Shown: positions 1 to 7,452 of the stretch, in pieces
How positions within the stretch are numbered: the stretch's first letter is position 1
Layout of the letters: every line of letters starts with the position of its first letter
Assembly: GCA_964437425.1 (NCBI GenBank)
Contig: CAYTGO010000070.1
Span: forward strand, 1-15,192
Length of the DNA: 15,192 bases
Direction: 5' to 3'
DNA from: Scalindua sp964437425
GTDB taxonomy: Bacteria > Planctomycetota > Brocadiia > Brocadiales > Scalinduaceae
The notes under the pieces: model-generated
Told to the model about the DNA's origin: nothing
The model's input: the letters and a program-made list of their open reading frames with translations, nothing else
The model's database searches: none
Translations under genes and position numbers: made by a program

Positions 1-810
1 TCTGACAGCATCAATACAAGTTTTATCTGCAAACTCCAACGCCCGGGGATTCAAATGATTCTTCGATAAAATTGTGTCTGTAGCATTCAGTGCACTTTCA
101 ATATCTTTAAAACAGGACATAACAGTGCCTGTTTTCTCAGGCATTGGTAGCAATTTTAGTGTTATTTTTGTAAATACCCCCAGTGTCCCTTCAGATCCAA
201 CGAAGAATCTGGTTAGATCGTACCCGGCAACGCTCTTGAGAGTTTTACGACCTGCATTTATGACAGAACCGTCAGGAAGAACAATCTCCAGGGCAAGAAC
301 ATAGTCCCTCGTTACTCCATATTTCATACCAGTCATCCCTCCAGTACATTCCGCCACTCTTTCACCGATAGTTGATAAACTTTCGCTTCCTGACTCAGGC
401 GGGTAGAAAAGACGAGACTTACCTACTTTGTCCTGCAAATCTTTTATAACAACACCGGGCTCTACGGTTATCGTAAGGTCTCTTGCATTCAGCTCCTCTA
501 TCCTGTTCATGTTTTTCAGGTCAAGCGCAATACCGCCTCTAATGGGAGCCGTTCCTCCTGACAAAACATCCCCGGTACTACATGTGCAGATCGGAATATT
601 ATGTTTGTTTGCAATTGATAGAACGATAGATACTTGCTCCGTGGAATGCGGAGTTATTACCAGATCGGGTATGTATTTCACATTTGCAGCATCAAATGAA
701 TAACATCCCCTTTCCTCAATACTATTAAAAACGCACTCCCTGCCAATTGCACCACACAGCTCCTCAAATACATCCTTATCAATCTTATTTTTTCCAGCCC
801 GTAGTTCCAT
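1..810 (-). CDS. glcD: GlcD-like FAD-linked oxidase, N-terminal part (runs off left edge)
   Basis: Reading leftward from an ATG at 810-808, the frame stays open for 270 codons to the window edge, so the C-terminal half is missing. The visible part is the FAD-binding (PCMH-type) domain of the GlcD / D-lactate dehydrogenase family, which oxidises 2-hydroxy acids such as glycolate or D-lactate. Support: PDLVITPHSTEQV near residue 50, an LSGGTAPIRGGIALDL stretch, FYPPESGSESLSTIG, and the strongly typical SVAGYDLTRFFVGSEGTLGV followed by a TLKLLP strand. Two flavin-contact motifs depart from the family: the usual GAGT before LSGG reads STGD, and the usual TIGGNVAENAGG reads TIGERVAECTGG. The real substrate is therefore uncertain. 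AAGGA lies 13 bases before the ATG, a rather long spacing. The gene is divergent from the metallophosphoesterase gene. A relative with altered flavin binding is possible. Confidence 0.85.
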   Translation of the reverse strand, partial: MELRAGKNKIDKDVFEELCGAIGRECVFNSIEERGCYSFDAANVKYIPDLVITPHSTEQVSIVLSIANKHNIPICTCSTGDVLSGGTAPIRGGIALDLKNMNRIEELNARDLTITVEPGVVIKDLQDKVGKSRLFYPPESGSESLSTIGERVAECTGGMTGMKYGVTRDYVLALEIVLPDGSVINAGRKTLKSVAGYDLTRFFVGSEGTLGVFTKITLKLLPMPEKTGTVMSCFKDIESALNATDTILSKNHLNPRALEFADKTCIDAVR

Positions 811-1036
811 AAGCGTTATAAAATCCTTATAATATTAAATATCTTCTCTTATTCATAAATAACACGACTAAAGGGTTTTTTCCACATCTTTTTGACACCA
901 CATCTGTTTTAGTTTGTGCTGAACTTTAATTTAGACAAAATAATATTATGTATATTGTTTTTTTAGTTTTTTCGAATTTTACTTTATGGTATACAGTTCC
1001 ATTATAGTCCACACTCAATAAGCAGAAACTTATACA
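811..1036. other. AT-rich intergenic region between divergent genes
   Basis: This 226-base spacer separates the oxidase (leftward) from the metallophosphoesterase (rightward) and must hold both promoters. It is very AT-rich with T runs around 955-980. A TATAGT at 1003-1008 could be a -10 box for the rightward gene, but no convincing -35 lies 16-18 bases upstream. I see no gene or large inverted repeat in it. Confidence 0.5.
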
Positions 1037-1756
1037 ATGAAAGTAATCATAATTTCAGACATCCACGGAAACCTGGAAGCTCTTAATAAAGCATTGGAAT
1101 ATATTGACAAGCTGGAAGGTGAGAAGCGTGTAGTCTGCCTTGGTGATATTGTAGGCTACGGCCCGGATCCGGCAGAGTGTTTTAATATAGTCACATCTAT
1201 TACCGACAAAATATGTCTTGGCAATCACGAAGATGCTGTTCTCGATACAGATTATGATTATCAAATCAACATGTATGCACGTGAAGCAATCAAATGGACA
1301 AGGAATATACTGAACGAAGAGGTAAAAAATGTAATCGGAAAATTACCACTGAAGATAACTGAAGATAACGTATTGTATGTCCACGCATCACCGGATGATC
1401 CAATGTTATGGAAGTATATTACAAATGATAGAAATGCATATTCAAGTCTGATAGAGATGGAACATTCTCTCTGTTTTGTCGGACACTCCCATATCCCGGG
1501 AGTATATAGTTATCAGAAAACAGAGAGAGACGGCAAAAAGGCTGCTATATCTAAGAAAGATAGAACAATCGTCAATGTCGGAAGTATAGGGCAACCCCGT
1601 GACGGTTCTCCATTGCTGTCATTTGCAGTATTTGACGATAGTAACTGGAATGTGGAGATAATCAGATTAGAATATGACTATCACAAGACGATGGCAAAAA
1701 TTGAAAAAGCTAATTTACCACAGCACCTGGCTGAGAGGCTGGCAAAAGGAAGATAA
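1037..1756 (+). CDS. Calcineurin-like metallophosphoesterase (YfcE/MJ0936-type)
   Basis: A 239-residue cytoplasmic protein with the whole dinuclear-metal signature of the calcineurin-like phosphoesterase fold: DIHGN (Asp8, His10), GDIVGYGPDP (Asp37), GNHE (Asn63, His64), the VHAS histidine (His116), and GHSHIPG (His150, His152), followed by NVGSIGQPRDG near 180-190. Such enzymes hydrolyse phosphomonoesters or phosphodiesters with Mn or similar metals; the true substrate cannot be read from the sequence. Length is normal for this family, so the protein looks complete. There is no signal peptide. The ATG lacks a clear Shine-Dalgarno sequence, but the SDIHGN motif at residue 7 leaves little room for another start. 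The stop lies 24 bases from the stop of the convergent dprA, with no terminator hairpin between them. Confidence 0.87.
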   Translation: MKVIIISDIHGNLEALNKALEYIDKLEGEKRVVCLGDIVGYGPDPAECFNIVTSITDKICLGNHEDAVLDTDYDYQINMYAREAIKWTRNILNEEVKNVIGKLPLKITEDNVLYVHASPDDPMLWKYITNDRNAYSSLIEMEHSLCFVGHSHIPGVYSYQKTERDGKKAAISKKDRTIVNVGSIGQPRDGSPLLSFAVFDDSNWNVEIIRLEYDYHKTMAKIEKANLPQHLAERLAKGR

Positions 1757-1780
1757 TAGCGTAGTTGCAGGTATTGATAA

Positions 1781-2881
1781 TCACGCCTTCACAAATCTTT
1801 TCCCGGAAAGCTGTTTTACCAACCTTTTTACTTCCAATATCATTAATATGCTTGATACATTTGATGGTGGCAAGCCGGATTTATTGGTAATGTCGTCTAT
1901 GGCCACAGGGGTACTTGAAAGAAGTGAGAATATTTTGTTCTCCTGAGAATTCAGTGTGAGGCTTCTAATGTCTGCAACTTTTTCACTATCATTTATATGG
2001 ATAGATTCTGCAAGTGGCCCAAGTTCTTCTACAATGTCGCTTATATCTTCAACGAGTTTTGCACCGTCTTTGATAAGTTTATTGGTACCCCTGCTGTAAT
2101 TGTTGTCTATGTTACCGGGAATTGCGAATACCTCCTTGCCATGCTCAAGCGCCCATTTTGCAGTAATAGCAGAACCGCTCCTGAGTGTAGATTCCACCAC
2201 CAGTACTCCAAGTGACAATCCGCTGATTATCCGGTTTCTGGGAGGAAAATTACGATTATTGGGCGGTGTGCTCATCGGCAATTCAGATATCACTGCCCCA
2301 TTAGAGGCAATTTTTTCAGAAAGATCTTTATTCTCACTGGGATAAATCACTCCAAGACCACTACCCAGTACGGCTATCGTCCTGCCTTTTCCCTTGATTG
2401 CCCCCATATGCGCATTAGTGTCAATACCTCTTGCCATTCCACTTACAACACAGAATCCTACCTGTGCCAGCTGTCGACCAAATCTCTCCGCCTGTGTCAG
2501 ACCATAGTAGCTGCTCTTACGTGCACCAACTATAGCAAATGCAAGTGTATCGCTCTTTATTATTTCTCCTTTAATATAGAGCAGCAGTGGAGGATCATAT
2601 ATTTTTTTGAGGTTGTGTGGAAATTGATCGCTTGTGAAAGGAACTATTTTTACGTTATTCTTCTCTGCCAGTTTGATCTCTTTATCAACATCAGCCGCCT
2701 TTGAACCGTTTACTATTCGTGCAGCTATTTTAGGTCCTACACCGGGTATCTTCTCCAGTGTACTTTTAGGACAATCTAATATGGACTTAGCCGAACCAAG
2801 AGAACCCATAAGACGGCGATAGGTTATAGTTCCTATGCCGCTTATCATATTTAAACGAAGCAGACCTTCAAAATCATCCAT
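1781..2881 (-). CDS. dprA: DNA processing protein DprA/Smf
   Basis: A 366-residue protein of the DprA/Smf family, which binds incoming single-stranded DNA and loads RecA during natural transformation. The family is widespread, also in bacteria not known to be competent. Domains in order: a helix-hairpin-helix region (residues about 8-62, with IPGVGPKIAARI at 45-56); the Rossmann-like DprA core with AIVGARKSS (116-124), SGMARGIDTNAHMGA (147-161), LGSGLGVIYPSEN (172-184), FPPRNRIISGLS (212-223), RSGSAITA (234-241) and FAIPGNI (252-258); and a C-terminal winged helix (about 308-366). Full length, with no missing motif. The ATG at 2881 fits the family N-terminus, although no strong ribosome-binding site precedes it. 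It lies 86 bases downstream of aroB on the same strand and may be cotranscribed with it. Confidence 0.96.
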   Translation of the reverse strand: MDDFEGLLRLNMISGIGTITYRRLMGSLGSAKSILDCPKSTLEKIPGVGPKIAARIVNGSKAADVDKEIKLAEKNNVKIVPFTSDQFPHNLKKIYDPPLLLYIKGEIIKSDTLAFAIVGARKSSYYGLTQAERFGRQLAQVGFCVVSGMARGIDTNAHMGAIKGKGRTIAVLGSGLGVIYPSENKDLSEKIASNGAVISELPMSTPPNNRNFPPRNRIISGLSLGVLVVESTLRSGSAITAKWALEHGKEVFAIPGNIDNNYSRGTNKLIKDGAKLVEDISDIVEELGPLAESIHINDSEKVADIRSLTLNSQENKIFSLLSSTPVAIDDITNKSGLPPSNVSSILMILEVKRLVKQLSGKRFVKA

Positions 2882-2939
2882 GATTTATATTAACTGAAAT
2901 TAAACTTAATTTGCCACATGTTATAGAGTTTTCGAGATG

Positions 2940-2964
2940 CGATTATCGGTGATCATGATAATCG
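2940..2964 (-). repeat. Small hairpin between aroB and dprA
   Basis: CGATTATC (2940-2947) and GATAATCG (2957-2964) form a perfect 8-bp stem with a 9-base loop that itself contains the palindrome TGATCA. It begins 3 bases past the aroB stop codon in the direction of transcription. No T run follows, so it is not a canonical intrinsic terminator. It could protect the aroB 3' end or act as a processing or operator site, or it could be incidental. Confidence 0.4.
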
Positions 2965-2967
2965 TAA

Positions 2968-4044
2968 CTATTCGGTAAGAGCGTTCAAGATAGTCTGTTC
3001 ACTTACACTGTCATCAATTACGACGTTTCCGATCCTGGTAGGCAAAACAAATCGCAGTTTTCCGGCAATCGTTTTTTTATCCTGATATAGTTTACTGACA
3101 ATATCAAGAGGTTCCAATTCAGTGTCTTTCAGACTCAATCCTAATTTCGTAAAGAGAGCTTCCTGTCTTTTTAATACGGTTTCATCCGCCAGATTCATTG
3201 ATCGGGCTATCTTGCTCACATATATCATACCCATAGCTACCGCATCCCCATGTCTATATTTCTTGTATGATGTCAGGGCCTCCAACGCGTGCCCGATCGT
3301 ATGTCCATAATTCAAAATAGCCCTTATTCCCTGTTCAGTTTCATCAAGCTCAACTACATGAGCCTTGGTTTTGCATGAATTATATACAGCCTCCTCTAAA
3401 GCATCAGAATCAAGCGACAGTATTTCTGAAAGGTGTTTTTCTACATATTCAAAAAAATCGGCCTCTTTAATCATTCCATATTTCATAACTTCAACTATTC
3501 CAGCAGTTATTTCCGCCTTTGGCAGTGTTCGAAGAGTGTCAGTATCGATAATAACAGCCTTTGGTTGATAGAAGCATCCGATCATGTTCTTACCTCTCGG
3601 ATGATTTACGGCAACCTTGCCTCCAACACTACTATCGACCTGTGCCAGCAAAGTAGTAGGAATCTGAACAAAAGGTATTCCTCTCATAAATGTCGCAGCA
3701 ACAAAACCGGCCAGATCACCCAGCACACCACCCCCTAATGCAACTATAAGAGACTTTCTATCCATTTCATGGTCAAACAGATGTCCGTACAGCTCCTCCG
3801 CCTTTGCCAGCGTTTTCTGCTCTTCCCCAAGAGCTAATGAAACCAGCTTGACATCAAATTTACATTCAGATAGGCTATCAAGAACAATTTTTCCATAAAG
3901 CGGTTCTACAATTTTGTCCGTTACAACAATAGCCTTACAGGGAGTGATTACCTTCGATATGAGGGCACCAACCTGGTTGATAATACCCTTATCAATGGTT
4001 ATGTTGTAGCTGTCCGCACCGAGATTGACAAATATTTCTTTCAT
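2968..4044 (-). CDS. aroB: 3-dehydroquinate synthase
   Basis: A 358-residue enzyme converting DAHP to 3-dehydroquinate, the second step of the shikimate pathway to chorismate and aromatic amino acids; NAD- and divalent-metal-dependent and cytoplasmic. Diagnostic stretches: GEEQKTL (73-79), ALGGGVLGDLAGFVAATFMRG (102-122, NAD and active-site loop), PTTLLAQVDSSVGGKVAVNH (129-148), and the metal ligands Glu185 in GIVEVMKYG, His248 in NYGHTIGHALE and His265 in YRHGDAV. Length is normal and every signature residue I looked for is present. The start ATG at 4044 fits the family N-terminus. Sequence upstream is only 16 bases before the scaffold gap, so the promoter and any upstream operon partner cannot be seen. 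Confidence 0.97.
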   Translation of the reverse strand: MKEIFVNLGADSYNITIDKGIINQVGALISKVITPCKAIVVTDKIVEPLYGKIVLDSLSECKFDVKLVSLALGEEQKTLAKAEELYGHLFDHEMDRKSLIVALGGGVLGDLAGFVAATFMRGIPFVQIPTTLLAQVDSSVGGKVAVNHPRGKNMIGCFYQPKAVIIDTDTLRTLPKAEITAGIVEVMKYGMIKEADFFEYVEKHLSEILSLDSDALEEAVYNSCKTKAHVVELDETEQGIRAILNYGHTIGHALEALTSYKKYRHGDAVAMGMIYVSKIARSMNLADETVLKRQEALFTKLGLSLKDTELEPLDIVSKLYQDKKTIAGKLRFVLPTRIGNVVIDDSVSEQTILNALTE

Positions 4045-4060
4045 GATGGTAACGTTGTAA

Positions 4061-4160
4061 NNNNNNNNNNNNNNNNNNNNNNNNNNNNNNNNNNNNNNNN
4101 NNNNNNNNNNNNNNNNNNNNNNNNNNNNNNNNNNNNNNNNNNNNNNNNNNNNNNNNNNNN
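4061..4160. other. Scaffold gap (100 Ns)
   Basis: Exactly 100 Ns, a conventional placeholder for a gap of unknown size. It separates the starts of aroB (leftward) and folC (rightward). The true distance between these genes, and whether another gene lies between them, cannot be known from this sequence. Confidence 0.99.
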
Positions 4161-4164
4161 TTCA

Positions 4165-5532
4165 ATGAAATCAAACACTTTCAGTACCTATAAACAGGCA
4201 GAAGAGTTCTTACTACAGACGATAGACTTCGAGAAGCTTACTCAGTACAAATACGACACCTCCACCTTTGATCTCAAGAGAATGGAGGAGATGATGTCAT
4301 ATGTAGGAAGCCCTCATAAAGAGAGAAGAGCTGTCCATATAACAGGCACCAAGGGCAAAGGATCCACGGCTATAATAATTGCCTCTGTCCTGAAGGGGCT
4401 TGGCCTGAAGACCGGCCTTTTCACCTCACCACATCTCACGTATCTGGGAGAAAGGATGAAGGTCAATGATAAATCAATTTCACAGGAGACGTTTGTACAA
4501 TTAATGAATATGCTCAAACCGTATATCGACAAAATTACGGCTGAAACACCCATACTAATGCCTACATTCTTTGAAATAGTCACTGCAATTGCATTTCTCT
4601 ATTTCGAAAGAGAGAAAGCAGATCTTTCAGTCCTGGAAGTCGGTATGGGAGGCAGACTTGATTCGACTAATATTATTCTACCTGAAGTTTCCGTCATAAC
4701 ACCTGTTGGTTACGACCATACTGACAGGCTTGGGAATACACTGGACAAGATCGCATTCGAAAAAGCAGGAATAATCAAAGAGGGTGTTCCAGTTATTTCA
4801 TCAATACAGGAACCCGACGCCCTCGCAGTAATTTCAAAGACTTGTAATGAGAAGAGGTCGCTTCTGTATCTTGTGGGGCAAGATATTTTAATCTATGATA
4901 TTAAGGTTGCACAGAGAAACGGAATTTATGGAACAGAGTGCGTAATAGAAACATGGAGAAACAGCTATAAGGATATCTTTCTGCCCCTGGTAGGAAGACA
5001 TCAGGTTGAAAACTGTGCTGCTGCAATTGGATCCCTGGAGGTCTTGTCTGGAAAAAGCATAATAAAGGTTGACAGTGAATTGATCACAAACGCATTGGCA
5101 AAAATAAAATGCCCGGCAAGGATTGAAGTAATATCAGAAGACCCGTTAATTATAGTAGACACGGCACACACAGTAGCCTCAATGAAGATATTGAGAGAAT
5201 CTATAAATGAGAATTTCTCTTTCAAAAGATTAATATTGGTAATAGGCTTGTCATCGGACAAGGATATTGAAGGTGTACTGAAAGAGATAGCATCTATTGC
5301 CGACGACTTAATCCTTACAAGAACAGGCAACCCTCGCGAGGCAGAGCCTGAACAAATGTCCGTTATAGTTAAGCGTTTTTTTCATAAAAACCTGATGGTA
5401 ATTGAAGATATTGATGAAGCGCTGGAAGAGGCTAAGAAAATTGCAGAGAAAGACGATCTGATCTGCATAACCGGATCTTTCTTTTTAGCAGGAAAGGTGA
5501 AAGAGATACTTGATAAGCCACAAAAACACTAA
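4165..5532 (+). CDS. folC: Bifunctional folylpolyglutamate / dihydrofolate synthase
   Basis: A 455-residue Mur-ligase-family enzyme that adds glutamate to dihydropteroate and/or to folates, using ATP, in the cytoplasm. Visible motifs: YDTSTFDLKRM (30-40); P-loop GTKGKGST (61-68); FTSPHL (86-91); LEVGMGGRLDSTN (157-169); the GYDHTDRLGNTLDKIAFEKAGIIKEGVPV block (182-210) with the lysine region; and CPARIEVI before the C-terminal ligase domain. The usual DGAHNP motif of that domain reads DTAHTV (332-337), keeping Asp and His but not Asn. The ATG sits only 4 bases after the gap, so its ribosome-binding site is missing and a slightly earlier start cannot be excluded, but residues 5-20 already match the family N-terminus (TYKQAEEFL). 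Convergent with the ACT-domain gene. Confidence 0.95.
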   Translation: MKSNTFSTYKQAEEFLLQTIDFEKLTQYKYDTSTFDLKRMEEMMSYVGSPHKERRAVHITGTKGKGSTAIIIASVLKGLGLKTGLFTSPHLTYLGERMKVNDKSISQETFVQLMNMLKPYIDKITAETPILMPTFFEIVTAIAFLYFEREKADLSVLEVGMGGRLDSTNIILPEVSVITPVGYDHTDRLGNTLDKIAFEKAGIIKEGVPVISSIQEPDALAVISKTCNEKRSLLYLVGQDILIYDIKVAQRNGIYGTECVIETWRNSYKDIFLPLVGRHQVENCAAAIGSLEVLSGKSIIKVDSELITNALAKIKCPARIEVISEDPLIIVDTAHTVASMKILRESINENFSFKRLILVIGLSSDKDIEGVLKEIASIADDLILTRTGNPREAEPEQMSVIVKRFFHKNLMVIEDIDEALEEAKKIAEKDDLICITGSFFLAGKVKEILDKPQKH

Positions 5533-5648
5533 TTTCACGAATTGGCGCTGAGGTTAAAACAAAGAAAAAGATGTTCACCGCGAAGAGCGCTCCCCGGACA
5601 AAATGCGCCGAGGACAGGAAGGGAAACTGAAGTAAGAAGGATAGATCG

Positions 5649-5690
5649 CTATTTAGGAGATTTGGCAATGCTGCCATTTCTCCTAAATAG
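5649..5690. repeat. Long perfect-stem hairpin between convergent genes
   Basis: CTATTTAGGAGA (5649-5660) is the exact reverse complement of TCTCCTAAATAG (5679-5690). Inside, TGGCA (5663-5667) pairs with TGCCA (5672-5676) across a 4-base loop, separated from the outer stem by a TT/TT mismatch. This gives 17 base pairs in all. It lies between folC and the leftward operon, where a bidirectional terminator would be expected, but neither flank has a T run. It may instead be a dispersed palindromic repeat. The rest of 5533-5729 holds no convincing gene; about 5570-5635 is noticeably GC-richer than its neighbours. Confidence 0.6.
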
Positions 5691-5729
5691 AGATTAATCG
5701 CAGGAATTTTCAATCCTTAATGCTTTAGT

Positions 5730-6122
5730 TCACGCCTCCAGTACCTCTATTGCCTTTTTCAGATTTGAAACCCAGAAAATCCCTATGGATGTACCATCAC
5801 CGGGTGGAACGCTGCCATACGCGTACTCAATATTTATCTTTGCTTTAGATAGCTGCCTTGTTATATCTGCCATAGTCCCTGGTTTATGTGGCATCTCCAG
5901 CGATAATACGTCAGTGAGAATAACATTCAACCCTGAAGCGGCAAGCACTTTTGTGGCATGCTCATGATCATCAACTACCATTCGGACAAGGCCGGAATCT
6001 ATTGTATCCAGGACTGACAATGCTAAAATATTTATATCCTTACTAGCCAGGTCAGAACATGCATTTGATAGTGCACCCGGTTTGTTTTCAAGAAGAATTG
6101 TTAACTGTTTCACTATTGGCAT
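5730..6122 (-). CDS. Tandem ACT-domain protein
   Basis: A 130-residue protein made of two ACT domains and nothing else: ACT1 about residues 5-66 with NKPGAL (13-18), and ACT2 about 73-128 with HKPGTM (79-84). ACT domains bind amino acids or similar small ligands at domain interfaces and usually control metabolic enzymes; stand-alone tandem-ACT proteins like this are probably regulatory, and the ligand is not predictable. No catalytic or DNA-binding domain is present. The ATG directly follows the TAA of the upstream lipoprotein gene, and GAGGAGG (6137-6131) lies 8 bases ahead of it, a strong ribosome-binding site embedded in the 3' end of that gene. It is probably the last gene of a three-gene operon. 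The pairing with envelope proteins is not functionally obvious. Confidence 0.87.
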   Translation of the reverse strand: MPIVKQLTILLENKPGALSNACSDLASKDINILALSVLDTIDSGLVRMVVDDHEHATKVLAASGLNVILTDVLSLEMPHKPGTMADITRQLSKAKINIEYAYGSVPPGDGTSIGIFWVSNLKKAIEVLEA

Positions 6123-6590
6123 TTAATTTTCCTCCTCATTGAGATTCAAATTATTAATGTTCTTTTGTGAAATTTTATAACTTACGGCAAGCCCCGCACC
6201 AACCGGCTTCCCCTTCATCAACCAATTGCCGGTTCCCTGCTTTTTGGCCCAATCAAAATCTACAAAGGCACTCCCATAAGATTCAAAATACCTGGAAGAT
6301 TCTATATCTTTATACTTAGCAAAAATTATTGCATCAGCACCTACCTGAACAGCTTGATCCCTCATACGCTTATTTATTATCTCCTTCGTTAATGTATCAT
6401 TTCCGAAAACAAAGGTTACTCCAATTCTTTCGTAAACCTTCTCAGAATCACCGGATGATATCGGGATCACAACACTCTCGCTCTTTGGCAGATGCCTGTT
6501 ACTGGATATTCTGGCAAAATTCGTACTCGTACAACCAACAGAATAAAATACAAGCAAGAAAAGTATCAGTACATATTTATGGATCTTCAT
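6123..6590 (-). CDS. Small predicted lipoprotein, function unknown
   Basis: A 155-residue protein with a short basic N-terminus, a hydrophobic stretch (about 6-18) and a lipobox-like SVGC with Cys20 as the likely lipidated residue; Ser rather than Leu at -3 is somewhat atypical. The mature part contains AVQVGADAIIFAKY (residues about 85-98), a pattern seen in several families of small envelope lipoproteins in which a conserved helix ends in Gly-Ala-Asp before a beta strand. I cannot assign a family with confidence. The start is supported by an AGGAAGGG purine run a few bases upstream. Its stop codon abuts the start of the ACT gene (TAAATG), implying translational coupling. It is downstream of the secreted-protein gene by 66 bases. 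The C-terminus is rich in Asn and Glu. Confidence 0.75.
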   Translation of the reverse strand: MKIHKYVLILFLLVFYSVGCTSTNFARISSNRHLPKSESVVIPISSGDSEKVYERIGVTFVFGNDTLTKEIINKRMRDQAVQVGADAIIFAKYKDIESSRYFESYGSAFVDFDWAKKQGTGNWLMKGKPVGAGLAVSYKISQKNINNLNLNEEEN

Positions 6591-6656
6591 TTACTGCCCT
6601 TCCTTGCTGACAGCATTCTGTCTAAAACTCATGGCAATGCAATATTCTGGCACAAA

Positions 6657-7223
6657 TTATTTGATTCTTGAGAAGTCAACCTCATACTTCTCGTCTCCAA
6701 AATCCTTTAAAACCAGGATTGTAGTCCTCTTCTCCAAATCGAGTTTCGCATACGGAAAACTTACCGAATAGAAGGCAGCATGGCCATTTACTTCATGTTT
6801 GGACATATCAGGCCTCAACATTCTTACAGATTCTATTAATCTGCCACCCTGGCTCAATTTGATTTTGAAAACATCTTCACCACCTCTATAACTGATTGTT
6901 AACACATCTGATCCCATCATTGCATGCGCGTCTTCTTCTTTAAAGTTCTTCCTGGCTTTTCTCTTCATAGCCGCCATCACAGCAAGATCAACCAGCTTAG
7001 TCTTTATAAGGCCGCCGCCATATTCTGGCCAGTTACCAAAAATTGCAGATTTTACAAGATCAGTTTCGAATATTTTCTTACCCGGATTTTTTTCGCCTAG
7101 CTTAATTGTTTCTTCAATCCGTTCACTAATTGGGTTTAATTCGATGCCATGGGAAACAGCGGAGAATGCTACACACATCATCAAAGCAAGCAGGAACATG
7201 GAACAACTTATAGTCTTCTTCAT
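6657..7223 (-). CDS. Secreted protein of unknown function with signal peptide
   Basis: A 188-residue protein opening with a clear Sec signal peptide (MKKTISCSMFLLALMM, with cleavage probably around residues 22-27, after FSAVSHG). The mature part starts with a Glu/Lys-rich helix, then a lysine/arginine-rich segment (MKRKARKNFKEED, about 85-97), then alternating strands including ISYRGGEDVFKIKLSQGGRLIESVRM and a closing VLKDFGDEKYEVDF. I do not recognise a family; a periplasmic or outer-membrane-associated beta-rich domain is the most that can be said. AAAGGAGGG lies 11 bases before the ATG, and a second GGAAGG directly touches it. It is the first gene after the promoter at 7312-7340, followed by the lipoprotein and ACT genes in the same direction. 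Confidence 0.78.
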   Translation of the reverse strand: MKKTISCSMFLLALMMCVAFSAVSHGIELNPISERIEETIKLGEKNPGKKIFETDLVKSAIFGNWPEYGGGLIKTKLVDLAVMAAMKRKARKNFKEEDAHAMMGSDVLTISYRGGEDVFKIKLSQGGRLIESVRMLRPDMSKHEVNGHAAFYSVSFPYAKLDLEKRTTILVLKDFGDEKYEVDFSRIK

Positions 7224-7311
7224 CCTTCCTTCAACCCTCCTTTCAAAAACGGTTTTCGGTTAAGAATACAAGAAATCAGTTTATTTATCAGGTACAATAA
7301 TGTATCAGGGA

Positions 7312-7340
7312 AGTGTATCACTTTGGTATTATGCTGTCAA
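7312..7340 (-). promoter_or_regulatory. Sigma-70 promoter for the secreted-protein/lipoprotein/ACT operon
   Basis: On the minus strand, a perfect -35 TTGACA (7340-7335) is followed after exactly 17 bases by TACACT (7317-7312), matching four of six -10 positions. Transcription would start near 7305, leaving about 80 bases of leader before the ATG at 7223. A second TTGACA lies 13 bases upstream (7353-7348), giving a tandem TTGACANCATA repeat that could be an operator or a second -35. Confidence 0.65.
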
Positions 7341-7391
7341 CATATGATGTCAAAATATGTACCATAGTATTCGTAAAGAGCTACATGCAAC

Positions 7392-7420
7392 TTGACATTA
7401 TATGGTAAATAAAATAGAAT
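7392..7420 (+). promoter_or_regulatory. Sigma-70 promoter for the radical SAM gene
   Basis: A perfect -35 TTGACA (7392-7397), a 17-base spacer, and TAGAAT (7415-7420), five of six matches to TATAAT. The predicted start point near 7427 leaves a leader of only about 23 bases before the TTG start codon, most of it the ribosome-binding site. It is the best-formed promoter I see in the window and implies constitutive or readily activated expression. Confidence 0.75.
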
Positions 7421-7435
7421 TTTGCTACACAAATT

Positions 7436-7452
7436 GAGGAGGTGATAATTTG
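7436..7452 (+). promoter_or_regulatory. Strong Shine-Dalgarno sequence selecting a TTG start codon
   Basis: GAGGAGGTGAT (7436-7446) is near-perfectly complementary to the 16S rRNA 3' tail, and AGGAGG is 7 bases from the TTG at 7450. No in-frame ATG lies near, and the encoded N-terminus begins with a correctly placed twin-arginine motif, so TTG initiation is well supported. Confidence 0.85.

Noticed and set aside
1348..1367. Tandem direct repeat of ACTGAAGATA
   Set aside because: A single 10-base duplication inside the metallophosphoesterase coding sequence, not in phase with codons; most likely chance.
3992..4174. Possible small open frame across the first gap
   Set aside because: It is mostly Ns and otherwise reads aroB in the wrong frame; nothing supports it.
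5432..5713. 93-codon minus-strand open frame overlapping the folC end
   Set aside because: It overlaps folC, has no ribosome-binding site, includes the hairpin, and encodes nothing recognisable.
6648..6662. TGGCAC as a sigma-54 -24 element
   Set aside because: The GC dinucleotide required about 10 bases after the GG is absent, and it lies across the 3' end of a gene.
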